From assembly GCF_047730085.1 (NCBI RefSeq), contig NZ_CP159830.1, positions 1,798,001 to 1,862,000 of the forward strand: a stretch of 64,000 bases of DNA. Reading direction: 5' to 3'. The DNA comes from Njordibacter sp937773555. GTDB taxonomy: Bacteria > Pseudomonadota > Gammaproteobacteria > Pseudomonadales > Balneatricaceae. Below are positions 53,905 to 62,378 of this stretch, one piece after another. Below the pieces are notes generated by a model. That model saw nothing but the letters and a program-made list of their open reading frames with translations. It ran no database searches and had not been told where the DNA came from. The stretch's first letter is position 1; the number at the start of each line of letters is the position of its first letter. Position numbers and translations under genes: made by a program.

Positions 53905-55452
53905 ATGAGTGAAGCCCCCGGACGCCGCAAAAGCGGTGGTGGTCGTAGTGCACGCCAAGCATTACGAGCTAGCGAAACTATAAAAGTACCTGCCTATATC
54001 ACCCGTCAAATGAATCCATTTGAAGTGTTAGATGAAGCAGGTCTAGAACTCATAGAACGCAATGCTGATACCATTTTAGAAGAAATTGGTATTGATTTTC
54101 GTGATGAACCAGAAGCATTGGCAATACTTAAGGCAGCTGGCGCAAGTGTAGATGGCGAACGTGTGCGTTTCCCCCGCGGAATGTGCCGCCAAATTATTCA
54201 AGCTTCGGCTCCATCTAGCTATACTCAGCACGCACGTAACAGTGACCGCAACCTTGAAGTCGGTGGCAAAAACACCGTTTTTGCTCCAGGTTATGGCTCT
54301 CCATTTGTGCGCGACTTAGATAATGGCCGTCGTTATGCCACCATTCAAGATTTCCAGAACTTCGTTAAGCTAGCCTACATGTCGCCTTACATGCACCACT
54401 CTGGTGGCACCATATGTGAGCCAGTAGACGTGCCTGTAACGACTCGTCACTTAGATATGATTTATAGCCACATCAAATACAGCGATAAGGCGTTCATGGG
54501 CTCTGTTACTGCACCTTCTCGTGCCCAAGACACTGTGGACATGGCGAAGATTGTATTTGGTGAAGACTTTGTTAAGAACAACACGGTAACCACCAGCTTA
54601 ATCAATGCTAACTCGCCAATGACTTTTGACGACACCATGTTAGGTGCGGCTAAGGTTTATGCTGAAAACAACCAAGCCTGTGTAGTGACACCGTTCATCT
54701 TGGCGGGTGCTATGTCACCAGTGACCATTGCCGGCACATTGGCTCAAATACTTGCAGAAGTATTGGCTGGTATTACTTTTATTCAGCTATACCGCCCTGG
54801 CACACCCTGTATCTTTGGTACCTTTGCAAGCTCTATTTCCATGCAATCTGGTGCACCTACCTTTGGTACGCCAGAACCTGCTTTAGTGCTCTATGGGGCG
54901 GCGCAACTTGCCCGTCGTTTGGGTGTGCCATTCCGCAGTGGTGGTTCATTGCCTGGCTCTAAAGTCGCAGATGCTCAAGCAGCATCCGAAAGTGCCAACA
55001 CCCTAATGCCTACCATTTTGGCTGGTGTTAACTTTGCATTACACTCAGCCGGTTGGCTTGAAGCTGGGTTGTCTATGGGTTATGAAAAGTTTGTTATGGA
55101 CTTAGATCAACTGGGCATGGCTCATACTTTCTGCAAGGGTATAGACCTTTCAGAAAATGGCCAAGCCTTAGACGCACTGCGCGAAGTAGGCCCAGGCAAT
55201 CACTTTTTAGGCTGTGCCCATACCCAAGCCAACTTCAAAGAAGCCTTTTACATGTCGAACCTTGCCGACAACAATAGTTTTGAGCAGTGGGAAGAGGACG
55301 GTAGCAAAGATATCCAGGTTAGGGCCAATGCCCTGTGGAAGAAAATGCTAAATGAATACGAAGCACCACCTTTAGATCAAGGTATTGACGACGGCCTAAA
55401 AGACTTTATGGCCACACGTAGGGAGCAACTTGCAGGCACAGGGGACTTTTAA
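53905..55452 (+). CDS. MttB-family (trimethylamine methyltransferase-like) protein without pyrrolysine
   Basis: 515 residues from the ATG at 53905, which has a GAGGAG box; an upstream ATG lacks one. The MttB TIM barrel is visible over its whole length (NPFEVLDEAGLELIERNADT, FAPGYGSPFVRDLDNGRRYA, HSGGTICEPVDVP, TPFILAGAMSPVTIAGTLAQ). No in-frame amber codon occurs, so it belongs to the non-pyrrolysine group that includes glycine betaine methyltransferase MtgB. The basic N terminus (RRKSGGGRSARQALR) is typical of marine homologues. It needs a corrinoid partner that is not encoded in the window. Glycine betaine is the likely methyl donor. Confidence 0.87.
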   Translation: MSEAPGRRKSGGGRSARQALRASETIKVPAYITRQMNPFEVLDEAGLELIERNADTILEEIGIDFRDEPEALAILKAAGASVDGERVRFPRGMCRQIIQASAPSSYTQHARNSDRNLEVGGKNTVFAPGYGSPFVRDLDNGRRYATIQDFQNFVKLAYMSPYMHHSGGTICEPVDVPVTTRHLDMIYSHIKYSDKAFMGSVTAPSRAQDTVDMAKIVFGEDFVKNNTVTTSLINANSPMTFDDTMLGAAKVYAENNQACVVTPFILAGAMSPVTIAGTLAQILAEVLAGITFIQLYRPGTPCIFGTFASSISMQSGAPTFGTPEPALVLYGAAQLARRLGVPFRSGGSLPGSKVADAQAASESANTLMPTILAGVNFALHSAGWLEAGLSMGYEKFVMDLDQLGMAHTFCKGIDLSENGQALDALREVGPGNHFLGCAHTQANFKEAFYMSNLADNNSFEQWEEDGSKDIQVRANALWKKMLNEYEAPPLDQGIDDGLKDFMATRREQLAGTGDF

Positions 55453-55472
55453 CTCCCCCCTGCACACCCGAT

Positions 55473-55517
55473 ACTAAAAAAAGCCCCAAAGACTGAGTCT
55501 GTGGGGCTTTTTTTAGT
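55473..55517. terminator. Bidirectional terminator between mttB-like gene and bolA
   Basis: A near-perfect hairpin: ACTA7 GCCCCA, AGAC, loop TGA, GTCT, TGGGGC T7 AGT. T tracts occur on both strands; it serves the two convergent genes. Confidence 0.9.
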
Positions 55518-55536
55518 TTTTACATTATTAAAGGGG

Positions 55537-55845
55537 TTAACTACCACCCATACAAGGGGCCGTTTCTGGCATTTTTTCTTGCTTTGCCTGCCACTGCTGC
55601 ACCGTATAGCAATGGAGCGCTAATGCATGAATTGGGTTCTTCATTAACTCACCAACCAGAGCGAATACCTGCTGATGACGTTTTACCGCTCCAATACCAG
55701 CAAAATCGTCAGACACCAACACCAAATTGTAATGGCTATCAGTTGCCAAGCCACTGTGTTTATGACTATCGTTAACGAGTTGATGGTGGGTAATATTTAA
55801 TGGTTTTAACACTAATTCAAGTAATTTATTGGCCGTAGCATCCAC
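55537..55845 (-). CDS. bolA: BolA family protein
   Basis: 102 residues with the BolA fold. The conserved core is QLVNDSHKHSGLATDSHYNL followed by LVLVSDDFAGIGAVKRHQQV and HALALHCYT. The His and Ser of this core, together with a monothiol glutaredoxin, usually bind an iron-sulfur cluster; the family also affects cell shape and stress responses. It stands alone next to tRNA genes. The C-terminal CMGGS tail is an extra Cys-containing extension. Confidence 0.9.
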   Translation of the reverse strand: MDATANKLLELVLKPLNITHHQLVNDSHKHSGLATDSHYNLVLVSDDFAGIGAVKRHQQVFALVGELMKNPIHALALHCYTVQQWQAKQEKMPETAPCMGGS

Positions 55846-56163
55846 GGTTATTTCCTTCAGTTAAACTGTTTACGCATCATAACACGGAAGCTATTTTACT
55901 GGCGTTGAAAATGATTTGGGAATAACTTTTCGGTGCATTTTGCAACTTTTTAATACGCCTAACAAGAAGCTATGCAGAAGCCACCTACACGCTAGTTTTT
56001 ATTTACATAAGCTGTTTTATAATTAGACAGGCGTTGCAGCTAGTAAAAATGTAGCCTACAGCAATAACCGTGTAAAAAGGTTTAAGCTATTCAAATAAAA
56101 TGGTTTTTTACACTTGACTCAAGGCCAATAGATCATTAATATTCGCGCCTCGCATTGAGCAAT
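55846..56163. other. Intergenic region bolA to tRNA-Asn
   Basis: No gene is seen. The region contains the bolA promoter on the minus strand and, near its right end, the strong tRNA promoter listed separately. Confidence 0.4.
56114..56142 (+). promoter_or_regulatory. Promoter of the tRNA-Asn pair
   Basis: TTGACT (56114-56119), 17-bp spacer, TAATAT (56137-56142), followed by a GC-rich discriminator (CGCGCC), as expected for a growth-rate-controlled stable RNA promoter. Confidence 0.8.
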
Positions 56164-56239
56164 TCCTCGATAGCTCAGTTGGTAGAGCAGTAGACTGTTA
56201 ATCTATTGGTCCCAGGTTCGAGTCCTGGTCGAGGAGCCA
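56164..56239 (+). tRNA. tRNA-Asn (anticodon GTT), copy 1
   Basis: A 76-nt cloverleaf. Acceptor TCCTCGA pairs with TCGAGGA, anticodon loop is CTGTTAA, T-loop is TTCGAGT, and GCCA is encoded at the 3' end. Anticodon GTT reads Asn codons. Confidence 0.97.
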
Positions 56240-56262
56240 ACCTCAACGCGAAACCTTATGAT

Positions 56263-56338
56263 TCCTCGATAGCTCAGTTGGTAGAGCAGTAGACTGTTAA
56301 TCTATTGGTCCCAGGTTCGAGTCCTGGTCGAGGAGCCA
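56263..56338 (+). tRNA. tRNA-Asn (anticodon GTT), copy 2
   Basis: Identical in all 76 nt to copy 1, separated from it by a 23-nt spacer and cotranscribed. A recent tandem duplication or gene conversion explains the identity. Confidence 0.97.
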
Positions 56339-56346
56339 TTCTAATC

Positions 56347-56370
56347 AAGCCACTTAATTGTGGTTTTTTT
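56347..56370 (+). terminator. Terminator of the tRNA-Asn pair
   Basis: Hairpin AAGCCAC, loop TTAATT, GTGGTTT, running into seven T residues, 8 nt after the second tRNA. Confidence 0.85.
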
Positions 56371-56419
56371 ATGCCTGTTATTTAGGCCTGCATTTGCATA
56401 CAGGCTCTTTAAAGCCACA

Positions 56420-58564
56420 TTATTGTTGTGACAACTTCTCACCACTAACAATTAGCTGTTCAAGCAATTGGGCAGTATGCCAGTAAAGGCCATTCCCTTG
56501 CTGCTGATACAGCTTAATACCTTCAACTACAGTGTCTATACCTATTTCATCGGCGTAGCACATAGGACCTCCTAGATGCCGAGGGAAACCATAGCCATTT
56601 AACCAAATTGCGTCAATATCGCTGGCTTTAGTGGCAATGCCTTCTGCTAAAATACGAGCACCTTCATTAATTAAGGCAAACACTAACCGATTTTGTATTT
56701 CTTTTTCGGTTATATCGCCCCGCTGAACAACACCCAGTATTTTTGCTTCGTTAGAAAAAACAGCCAATACACGTTCATCAACCTGAGGTGTCCTAGCATC
56801 ACTATCATAGCGATAAAAGCCCGCTCCTGTTTTTTGTCCTAAACGACCTGCCTCAACCATAAGGTCTGCTGCACGAAAATAAAGGGGATCTTGTTTCAGT
56901 GCGGGGTTTTCTTGGCGCGCCTTATAGGCAATGTCGATACCAGACATGTCGGTCACTGCTAAAGGCCCCATGGCCATACCCCAATTCTTCATTGCGGTAT
57001 CAATGTGATCTGGGCTCGCTCCCTCTAGCAACAACATATTGGCTTCGCGCCCATAACACGAGTACATTCTGTTACCTACAAAGCCATAACATACGCCCAC
57101 AGCAACTGAAATTTTTCCTAGCTTTTTACCCAGCGCCATTACTGTCTTAAGGGTCTGCTCGTCTGTATCGTCAGCACATACCACTTCTAATAGTTTCATA
57201 ATATTAGCTGGGGCAAAAAAGTGCATACCCAAAACTTTATGGGAGCGAGCGGTTGATTGGGCTATTTCGTTAATATCTAAATAAGATGTGTTGCTAGCTA
57301 AAATAGCCTCAAGCTTGCACACTTGATCTAAGGTGGCAAATATCTGTCGTTTAACGGCCATGGTTTCAAAGGCAGCCTCAACAACCAAATCTACTTCAGA
57401 CAAATCTTCATAATTACATGTACCTACAATTAAGCTCATGCGCTGTTCAAGTTGCACATGGTCTATTAAGCCTCGGTTCAAGGCTTGTTCAAAACGCTTG
57501 CGAATAGCCAATAGCCCACGGGTTAGATTATCTTCACTCATTTCTAGCAATATAACGCTTAAACCTGCATTGGCAAAACACATTGCAATGCCACCACCCA
57601 TAGTTCCAGCACCAACTATGGCAACCTGTTTAATTGGCAATAGGGTAACATTTTGGGTTTTATCATAGGCTGCAGGTAGTTTAGCTGCTCGTCGCTCAGC
57701 AAAAAAGGCATGCCGCATGGCCACAGACTGAGATGAATCTCGGCACGTTATAAAAAACTCACGCTCACGCTTTTTACCCTCATTAAAAGGTAACAGCACT
57801 GCGTTTTCAATTGAATTGATACAACACTGTGGCGCATTTTGGCCTCGTGCCTTTTTAGCTAATTTTTTACGCCACTGGTCAAATAGCTCACTATGGTGTT
57901 CATTGTTGTGAATACTTATTTCAGAAACACGCCGAATTTTTTCACCTTTTTTTGCTATATTTTGCGCAAACACAATAGCTTGCTGTAACAAAGTTTCGCC
58001 AGGGTTAATTGGGCCCTGCTCAACTAACAGATCAATAACACCGTGTTCAAAGAGTTTTTTAGCAGTTTCTGCTTTACCTGAAGTAATCATCTGCAAAGCT
58101 ATTTCTACTCCGGCCAAGCGCGGCAATAACTGTGTGCCACCTGCGCCGGGAATAAGGCCTAAAGTCACTTCAGGCAAACCCAGGTTAGTATTAGTGAGTG
58201 CTACTCGATAATGACAAGACAGCGCCACTTCGAAGCCTCCCCCCAATACGGTGCCAAATAATGCCGCTATAATGGGTTTACTGCACTCATCTAATTGCGC
58301 TAGCACGTCTGGTAAATGGGGCTCTAGCGCTGGCTGACCGAATTCAGATATATCTGCCCCTGCGATAAATGTACGCCCACTGCAGCTAACCACAATAGCG
58401 TCTACGTTATTATCTGTTTCAGCGGCCTTGAGACAACTCACTATGCCCTGCCTCACCGCATGAGACAAAGCGTTCACAGGGGGATTATCAATAAATATAA
58501 CAGCAATTGAACCATGGTTTAATAATTGTACTGGCTCTTTTTTATGATCTTGAGGAGGCGTCAC
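56420..58564 (-). CDS. FadB/FadJ-like enoyl-CoA hydratase / 3-hydroxyacyl-CoA dehydrogenase
   Basis: 714 residues. The N-terminal crotonase domain (about 1-190) has the oxyanion segment GTVLGGGFEVALSCHYRVA and LPEVTLGLIPGAGGTQLLPR with its catalytic Glu residues. The 3-hydroxyacyl-CoA dehydrogenase part begins with the NAD motif VAIVGAGTMGGGIAMCFANA at about residue 310 and has the His of LGMHFFAPANIMKLLEVV. Placed at the end of the phenylacetate cluster, it probably does the combined PaaF/PaaH steps of the ring-opened intermediate. It starts 68 nt after paaX on the same strand. General fatty-acid oxidation remains possible. Confidence 0.9.
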   Translation of the reverse strand: MTPPQDHKKEPVQLLNHGSIAVIFIDNPPVNALSHAVRQGIVSCLKAAETDNNVDAIVVSCSGRTFIAGADISEFGQPALEPHLPDVLAQLDECSKPIIAALFGTVLGGGFEVALSCHYRVALTNTNLGLPEVTLGLIPGAGGTQLLPRLAGVEIALQMITSGKAETAKKLFEHGVIDLLVEQGPINPGETLLQQAIVFAQNIAKKGEKIRRVSEISIHNNEHHSELFDQWRKKLAKKARGQNAPQCCINSIENAVLLPFNEGKKREREFFITCRDSSQSVAMRHAFFAERRAAKLPAAYDKTQNVTLLPIKQVAIVGAGTMGGGIAMCFANAGLSVILLEMSEDNLTRGLLAIRKRFEQALNRGLIDHVQLEQRMSLIVGTCNYEDLSEVDLVVEAAFETMAVKRQIFATLDQVCKLEAILASNTSYLDINEIAQSTARSHKVLGMHFFAPANIMKLLEVVCADDTDEQTLKTVMALGKKLGKISVAVGVCYGFVGNRMYSCYGREANMLLLEGASPDHIDTAMKNWGMAMGPLAVTDMSGIDIAYKARQENPALKQDPLYFRAADLMVEAGRLGQKTGAGFYRYDSDARTPQVDERVLAVFSNEAKILGVVQRGDITEKEIQNRLVFALINEGARILAEGIATKASDIDAIWLNGYGFPRHLGGPMCYADEIGIDTVVEGIKLYQQQGNGLYWHTAQLLEQLIVSGEKLSQQ

Positions 58565-58632
58565 TGTAGTTAATCCTAGCTATTCAATATGGAGGGATTA
58601 TAGAGTTGAATCTAGCGTAATTATAGAGCCAA

Positions 58633-59565
58633 CTAATTGTTATGATGTGGTTTTAGACCGCCAAATCGCGTGAAGAAACGCCTATCTGGTTCTGGCATTG
58701 ACCCCTGAGCGTTTTGCATTTTTTGACTAATATAATAAATTGAAGGCTCTGCTAATACGTTATAAGCCCGCTTCACTAGATCTTGGGCTTCATGGCCCAC
58801 CCAACCTGGCGGTAACATTGCAGCAGGGAAGTCTGGGTCTCGCAATAAAATACGCCGATAATCATGGATTATTGCCTGTCGTAACAATAAACACTCATCT
58901 GGTTCCGGCAAGGTTAAAAATATCTTTTGACAGATAGGCCGGTAAAAACGGAGGAAATCATGATAGTAAGTTTCTAACTCAGACAATTTCCATCTATTTT
59001 TTATCAAATCTTTAAGTACACCCTGTGAGTTCAAGTCTGATGTAGACGCAGTGAAGACCACAAGATCGTTGACAATACCTAACTCATGAATTAACTCATC
59101 TAGTGATGAGCGTTCTGAGGAAGGATGGGCATAGAGTCCACTTGTTAAGGTATTGAACCCCTGCCATATTAGGCTTTTTCTAAACTCTTCAAGTTTCACA
59201 TCGGGCACAGATACGGGTAACACTAAGGTCCAGTTATTATCCCATTCTGGTTGATGTGCAGCATAAATACGCCGCGCTGCTTTTTCGTAATGGCCTGTTG
59301 CTGAGTCGGTAAAACAATAGTAACTGCAGCGACCCACTTTATTAACTTGAAGCCAATCATTTTGCACTAAACGATACACAGACGTTCTAATTTGACGCTC
59401 ATTAAACCCAAACGGTTCTAGCACCTGAATGAGGCTGGCTAACGAGACCCAACTACCATGTTGTGACACGAGATCACCAAATACAGTAACCACCATGGAC
59501 GTGCAGCTAATGCTGTTGTCTTTGATGTGTTGTTGAATCTGTTGAGTACGTTTATTCTTATCCAT
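58633..59565 (-). CDS. paaX: PaaX-type transcriptional repressor
   Basis: 310 residues from the ATG at 59565, with a TAGG box about 11 nt upstream; a TTG at 59589 would overlap paaE. The N-terminal winged helix (VVTVFGDLVSQHGSWVSLAS, FNERQIRTSVYRLVQNDWL, then VGRCSYYCFTDSA) and the C-terminal PaaX_C part (FLRFYRPICQKIFL, RDPDFPAAMLPPGWVG) are both present. PaaX represses paa promoters until phenylacetyl-CoA binds. It follows paaE closely, so it is probably cotranscribed and self-limiting. Confidence 0.93.
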   Translation of the reverse strand: MDKNKRTQQIQQHIKDNSISCTSMVVTVFGDLVSQHGSWVSLASLIQVLEPFGFNERQIRTSVYRLVQNDWLQVNKVGRCSYYCFTDSATGHYEKAARRIYAAHQPEWDNNWTLVLPVSVPDVKLEEFRKSLIWQGFNTLTSGLYAHPSSERSSLDELIHELGIVNDLVVFTASTSDLNSQGVLKDLIKNRWKLSELETYYHDFLRFYRPICQKIFLTLPEPDECLLLRQAIIHDYRRILLRDPDFPAAMLPPGWVGHEAQDLVKRAYNVLAEPSIYYISQKMQNAQGSMPEPDRRFFTRFGGLKPHHNN

Positions 59566-59575
59566 CACTTTATGC

Positions 59576-60673
59576 CTATCTATCGTCAAAGCTCACAATC
59601 ACTTCGTCCGACACGGGGTGTGCCTGACAGGTTAATATATAGCCAGATTTTACTTCATGTGGTTCAAGCCCATGGCTAATGTCCATGTCAACTGCACCCT
59701 TAATTAGCTTGGCTTTACACGTAGAACACACGCCAGCTTTGCAGGAGTACGGCAGTTCAACACCATTGTCCATACCCGCATCTAAAATATTTGAACCCAC
59801 TGTAGCCAAGTCAAAATAAATCGACCGTCCGTCAGAAATAACAGTCACTTTACTCGTTTTATCTTCACCGTATTGTTGAATACGTAATCTTGATTTTTCT
59901 AACATTACGTCAGAATCTGCTGATGAATTTGCAAACAGCTCATAGTGAATCTGTTCGCTAGCAAGGCCTTCAAGCCTAAAGCCATGAGACACTTCGGAAA
60001 TCATTGATTCAGGGCCACAAATAAACGCTTCATTGGCGTTGAGGATATCAATCATTTTATACTTTTGTAGTAAATAGCCTTTTTTGTTGTCAATTTTACC
60101 TTTTAATACATCAGAGCCTTGGTCTTCTTGGCTCATAATATTGACCCACTTAAAACGACTTAGGTAGCGGCTCTTTATAAAACTAAGCTCTTCTTTAAAC
60201 ATCACAGTGTTGGTGCGTTTGTTGCCATAAACAAGCGTTACTTTGCTATTAGGTTCGCGGCTTAACACCGAGGTGATAATTGATAAAATAGGGGTAATGC
60301 CGCTGCCTACTGCCAAACACATATAGTTTTTTTGATGTGTAGGGTTTAACTGCGGACTAAAATTACCTTGTGGTGGCATCACTTCAATGGTGTCGCCCAC
60401 TTTAAATTGGTCGTTAGCATAGTTTGAAAAAAGCCCACCCCTAACCCGCTTTATGCCCACGCGCAGATGCCCATCATCAACGCCACTACAAATAGAGTAA
60501 GATCGCCGAACTTGTTCGCTGTTAATGTGGGTTTGTAATGTTAAAAATTGGCCTGGTTTAAAAGCAAAGGTGTCGCGCAACGCTCTAGGCACACTAAAAC
60601 TCACCCGAACTGCAGTGTCTGTTTCTGGTTTAACATCGTCTATAATTAACGAATAAAAATTAGTCTCTGACAC
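59576..60673 (-). CDS. paaE: Phenylacetyl-CoA epoxidase subunit PaaE (reductase)
   Basis: 365-residue electron-transfer subunit. Residues 1-110 form the FAD domain (RRSYSICSG), 110-240 the NAD(P) domain (LAVGSGITPILSI), and the C-terminal 90 residues a plant-type 2Fe-2S ferredoxin with its Cys cluster CKAGVCSTCKAKL and a later LTCQ. It passes electrons from NADPH to the di-iron PaaA. It follows paaD by 9 nt in the operon. Length and all cofactor motifs are complete. Confidence 0.95.
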   Translation of the reverse strand: MSETNFYSLIIDDVKPETDTAVRVSFSVPRALRDTFAFKPGQFLTLQTHINSEQVRRSYSICSGVDDGHLRVGIKRVRGGLFSNYANDQFKVGDTIEVMPPQGNFSPQLNPTHQKNYMCLAVGSGITPILSIITSVLSREPNSKVTLVYGNKRTNTVMFKEELSFIKSRYLSRFKWVNIMSQEDQGSDVLKGKIDNKKGYLLQKYKMIDILNANEAFICGPESMISEVSHGFRLEGLASEQIHYELFANSSADSDVMLEKSRLRIQQYGEDKTSKVTVISDGRSIYFDLATVGSNILDAGMDNGVELPYSCKAGVCSTCKAKLIKGAVDMDISHGLEPHEVKSGYILTCQAHPVSDEVIVSFDDR

Positions 60674-60682
60674 AAATCTTAC

Positions 60683-61258
60683 CTAAATATGTTTGAATAA
60701 ATCAAATGGCTCACTGCAATCATTGCATTGAAATAGTGCTTTACACGCCGTAGAGCCAAATTCGCTGATCATGCGTGTGTCAAGGCCACCGCAGTGGGGG
60801 CATTTCACCTGAGTTGTTTCACTTAACTCAACAGTGTGCACCTGTGACCCATGTGAAGGGTTTACCACATCGTTTGGCGGTGCTATGCCATAACCACGCA
60901 GCTCATCACGGCCCTTGCTAGTCATCCAGTCAGTTGTCCAAGCTGGGGTTAGTTCAAGCTCAACTTCTACTTGAGCAACACCATAATTCAGTAACGCAGC
61001 AGTAATATCTTCACGGATAACATCCATGGCTGGGCAGCCTGAATAAGTGGGTGTAATCGTAACGGTAACACTTTGCTCGCACTGGCTAATATCTTTTAAT
61101 ATGCCAATGTCCCATAAAGACAACACAGGAATTTCTGGGTCTTTCACTGAATCTAGCAAAGCCCACAAATGTGGCACTTGCGAGTTACGTCGAAATTTTT
61201 CACGGTCATATTGAAGGCTCGACTTCATAGGGATTAACGAGCGAATTAGAGCGGTCAT
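60683..61258 (-). CDS. paaD: Phenylacetyl-CoA epoxidase subunit PaaD
   Basis: 191 residues from the ATG at 61258, just after the paaC stop; an upstream start would overlap paaC. The N-terminal part is a MIP18/DUF59 domain (DPEIPVLSLWDIGIL, TPTYSGCPAMDVI), and the C terminus has a four-Cys zinc- or cluster-type motif (CPHCGG, later FQCNDC). PaaD is thought to help mature the metal or cluster centres of the epoxidase. It is part of the paaABCDE operon. Confidence 0.93.
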   Translation of the reverse strand: MTALIRSLIPMKSSLQYDREKFRRNSQVPHLWALLDSVKDPEIPVLSLWDIGILKDISQCEQSVTVTITPTYSGCPAMDVIREDITAALLNYGVAQVEVELELTPAWTTDWMTSKGRDELRGYGIAPPNDVVNPSHGSQVHTVELSETTQVKCPHCGGLDTRMISEFGSTACKALFQCNDCSEPFDLFKHI

Positions 61259-61262
61259 AAGA

Positions 61263-62045
61263 CTACCACTTAGCTCCAGGAAATGAGCGATAAACAAACT
61301 GCATTTGTGTTAAAAGATGGCCTAAGTGCTCACTATGGTAGCCTTTTCGGCCACCTCGCACAGCCCAAGTTTGCTCTGGAATAGCAAGCCCAGCTTCTTC
61401 AAAAATAGCTTCAATATCAGCTAGCCAAAGCTGTTTTAAAGCTGCACAATCTACCGCAACGCCAGTATTAATTAAACGCTGTTCGAGTGTATCTGATTCA
61501 AACAATTCGTGGCTATAACCCCAAATATTATCAATAGCTAACTGCATTCTTTGCTTACTTTCGTCGGTACCATCGCCTAACCTAAGAGCCCAAGATTTAC
61601 TGCGCCTGCAATGGTAGGTTGTTTCTTTCACTGCTTTTTGTGCAATAGCCACAAGCGTTGGGTCTGCAGACTGGGTGAGTGCCTGCAAATAATATTTATT
61701 GTATAGATCAACCATCAGCTGGCGTGTAATCGTGTACGCAAAATCACCACGGGGTAACTCATTAATCAAATAATTTTCAAATTCACGCTCATTACGTAAA
61801 AAAGCAAAGTCATCTTCAGTTTTTCCATCTCCACTTAAAGTGGCAGCATAGCCATAGAACATTCGCGCACGGCCAATATAATCTAGCGCCACATTACCTA
61901 AGGCGATATCCTCTTCTAAAAAGGGACCTTCACTGACCCATTCTGAAATACGATGCCCTAGCACAATGGAGTCATCTCCCAAGCGCACAACGTAGTTGAT
62001 CAAGTCTTGCTTACTATCCACTTTATGTTGAGTAGATTGCGTCAT
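61263..62045 (-). CDS. paaC: Phenylacetyl-CoA epoxidase subunit PaaC
   Basis: 260 residues from the ATG at 62045, with a GGGAG box 8 nt upstream; a GTG at 62063 overlapping the paaB stop is the alternative. It is a ferritin-like helical protein that lost the di-iron ligands and forms the structural partner of PaaA. Typical segments are LGHRISEWVSEGPFLEEDIA, NVALDYIGRARMFYGYAA and HLGHLLTQMQFVYRSFPGA. It lies in the operon between paaB and paaD. Confidence 0.95.
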   Translation of the reverse strand: MTQSTQHKVDSKQDLINYVVRLGDDSIVLGHRISEWVSEGPFLEEDIALGNVALDYIGRARMFYGYAATLSGDGKTEDDFAFLRNEREFENYLINELPRGDFAYTITRQLMVDLYNKYYLQALTQSADPTLVAIAQKAVKETTYHCRRSKSWALRLGDGTDESKQRMQLAIDNIWGYSHELFESDTLEQRLINTGVAVDCAALKQLWLADIEAIFEEAGLAIPEQTWAVRGGRKGYHSEHLGHLLTQMQFVYRSFPGAKW

Positions 62046-62059
62046 AAAGAGGCTCCCGC

Positions 62060-62347
62060 TCACATAGTACTAATTTCTTTAGGCAGTGGATAATAGGTCG
62101 CATGTCGGTAAGGTTTATCATCTGATGGATCAAAGAAACATTCATTGTCATCTTCTTGTGATGCACTAATGTCTTGTGATTTCACCACCCATATACTGAT
62201 ACCTTCGGTGCGGCGGGTATATACATCACGAGCATATTCTAGCGCCTGTTCCCTACCTTCAGCGTGCAGGCTACCCACATGTTTGTGATCTAGCCCACGC
62301 TTTGGGCGAACGAACACTTCAAATAATTCAAGCTTTTCTATAGTCAT
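62060..62347 (-). CDS. paaB: Phenylacetyl-CoA epoxidase subunit PaaB
   Basis: 95 residues, normal length. The family pattern is ELFEVFVRPKRGLDHKHVGS followed by HAEGREQALEYARDVYTRR and a C-terminal PFFDPSDDKPYRHATYY-like segment. It bridges PaaAC units in the epoxidase complex. The stop overlaps a GTG alternative start of paaC, and paaA precedes it by 31 nt. Confidence 0.96.
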   Translation of the reverse strand: MTIEKLELFEVFVRPKRGLDHKHVGSLHAEGREQALEYARDVYTRRTEGISIWVVKSQDISASQEDDNECFFDPSDDKPYRHATYYPLPKEISTM

Positions 62348-62378
62348 AATGTCTCATGGTCCTTAATAATCTTAAAGA

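Noticed and set aside
53905..55452. Pyrrolysine in the MttB-like protein
   Set aside because: No in-frame TAG exists in the gene, and no pyl genes are seen, so it is a non-pyrrolysine homologue.
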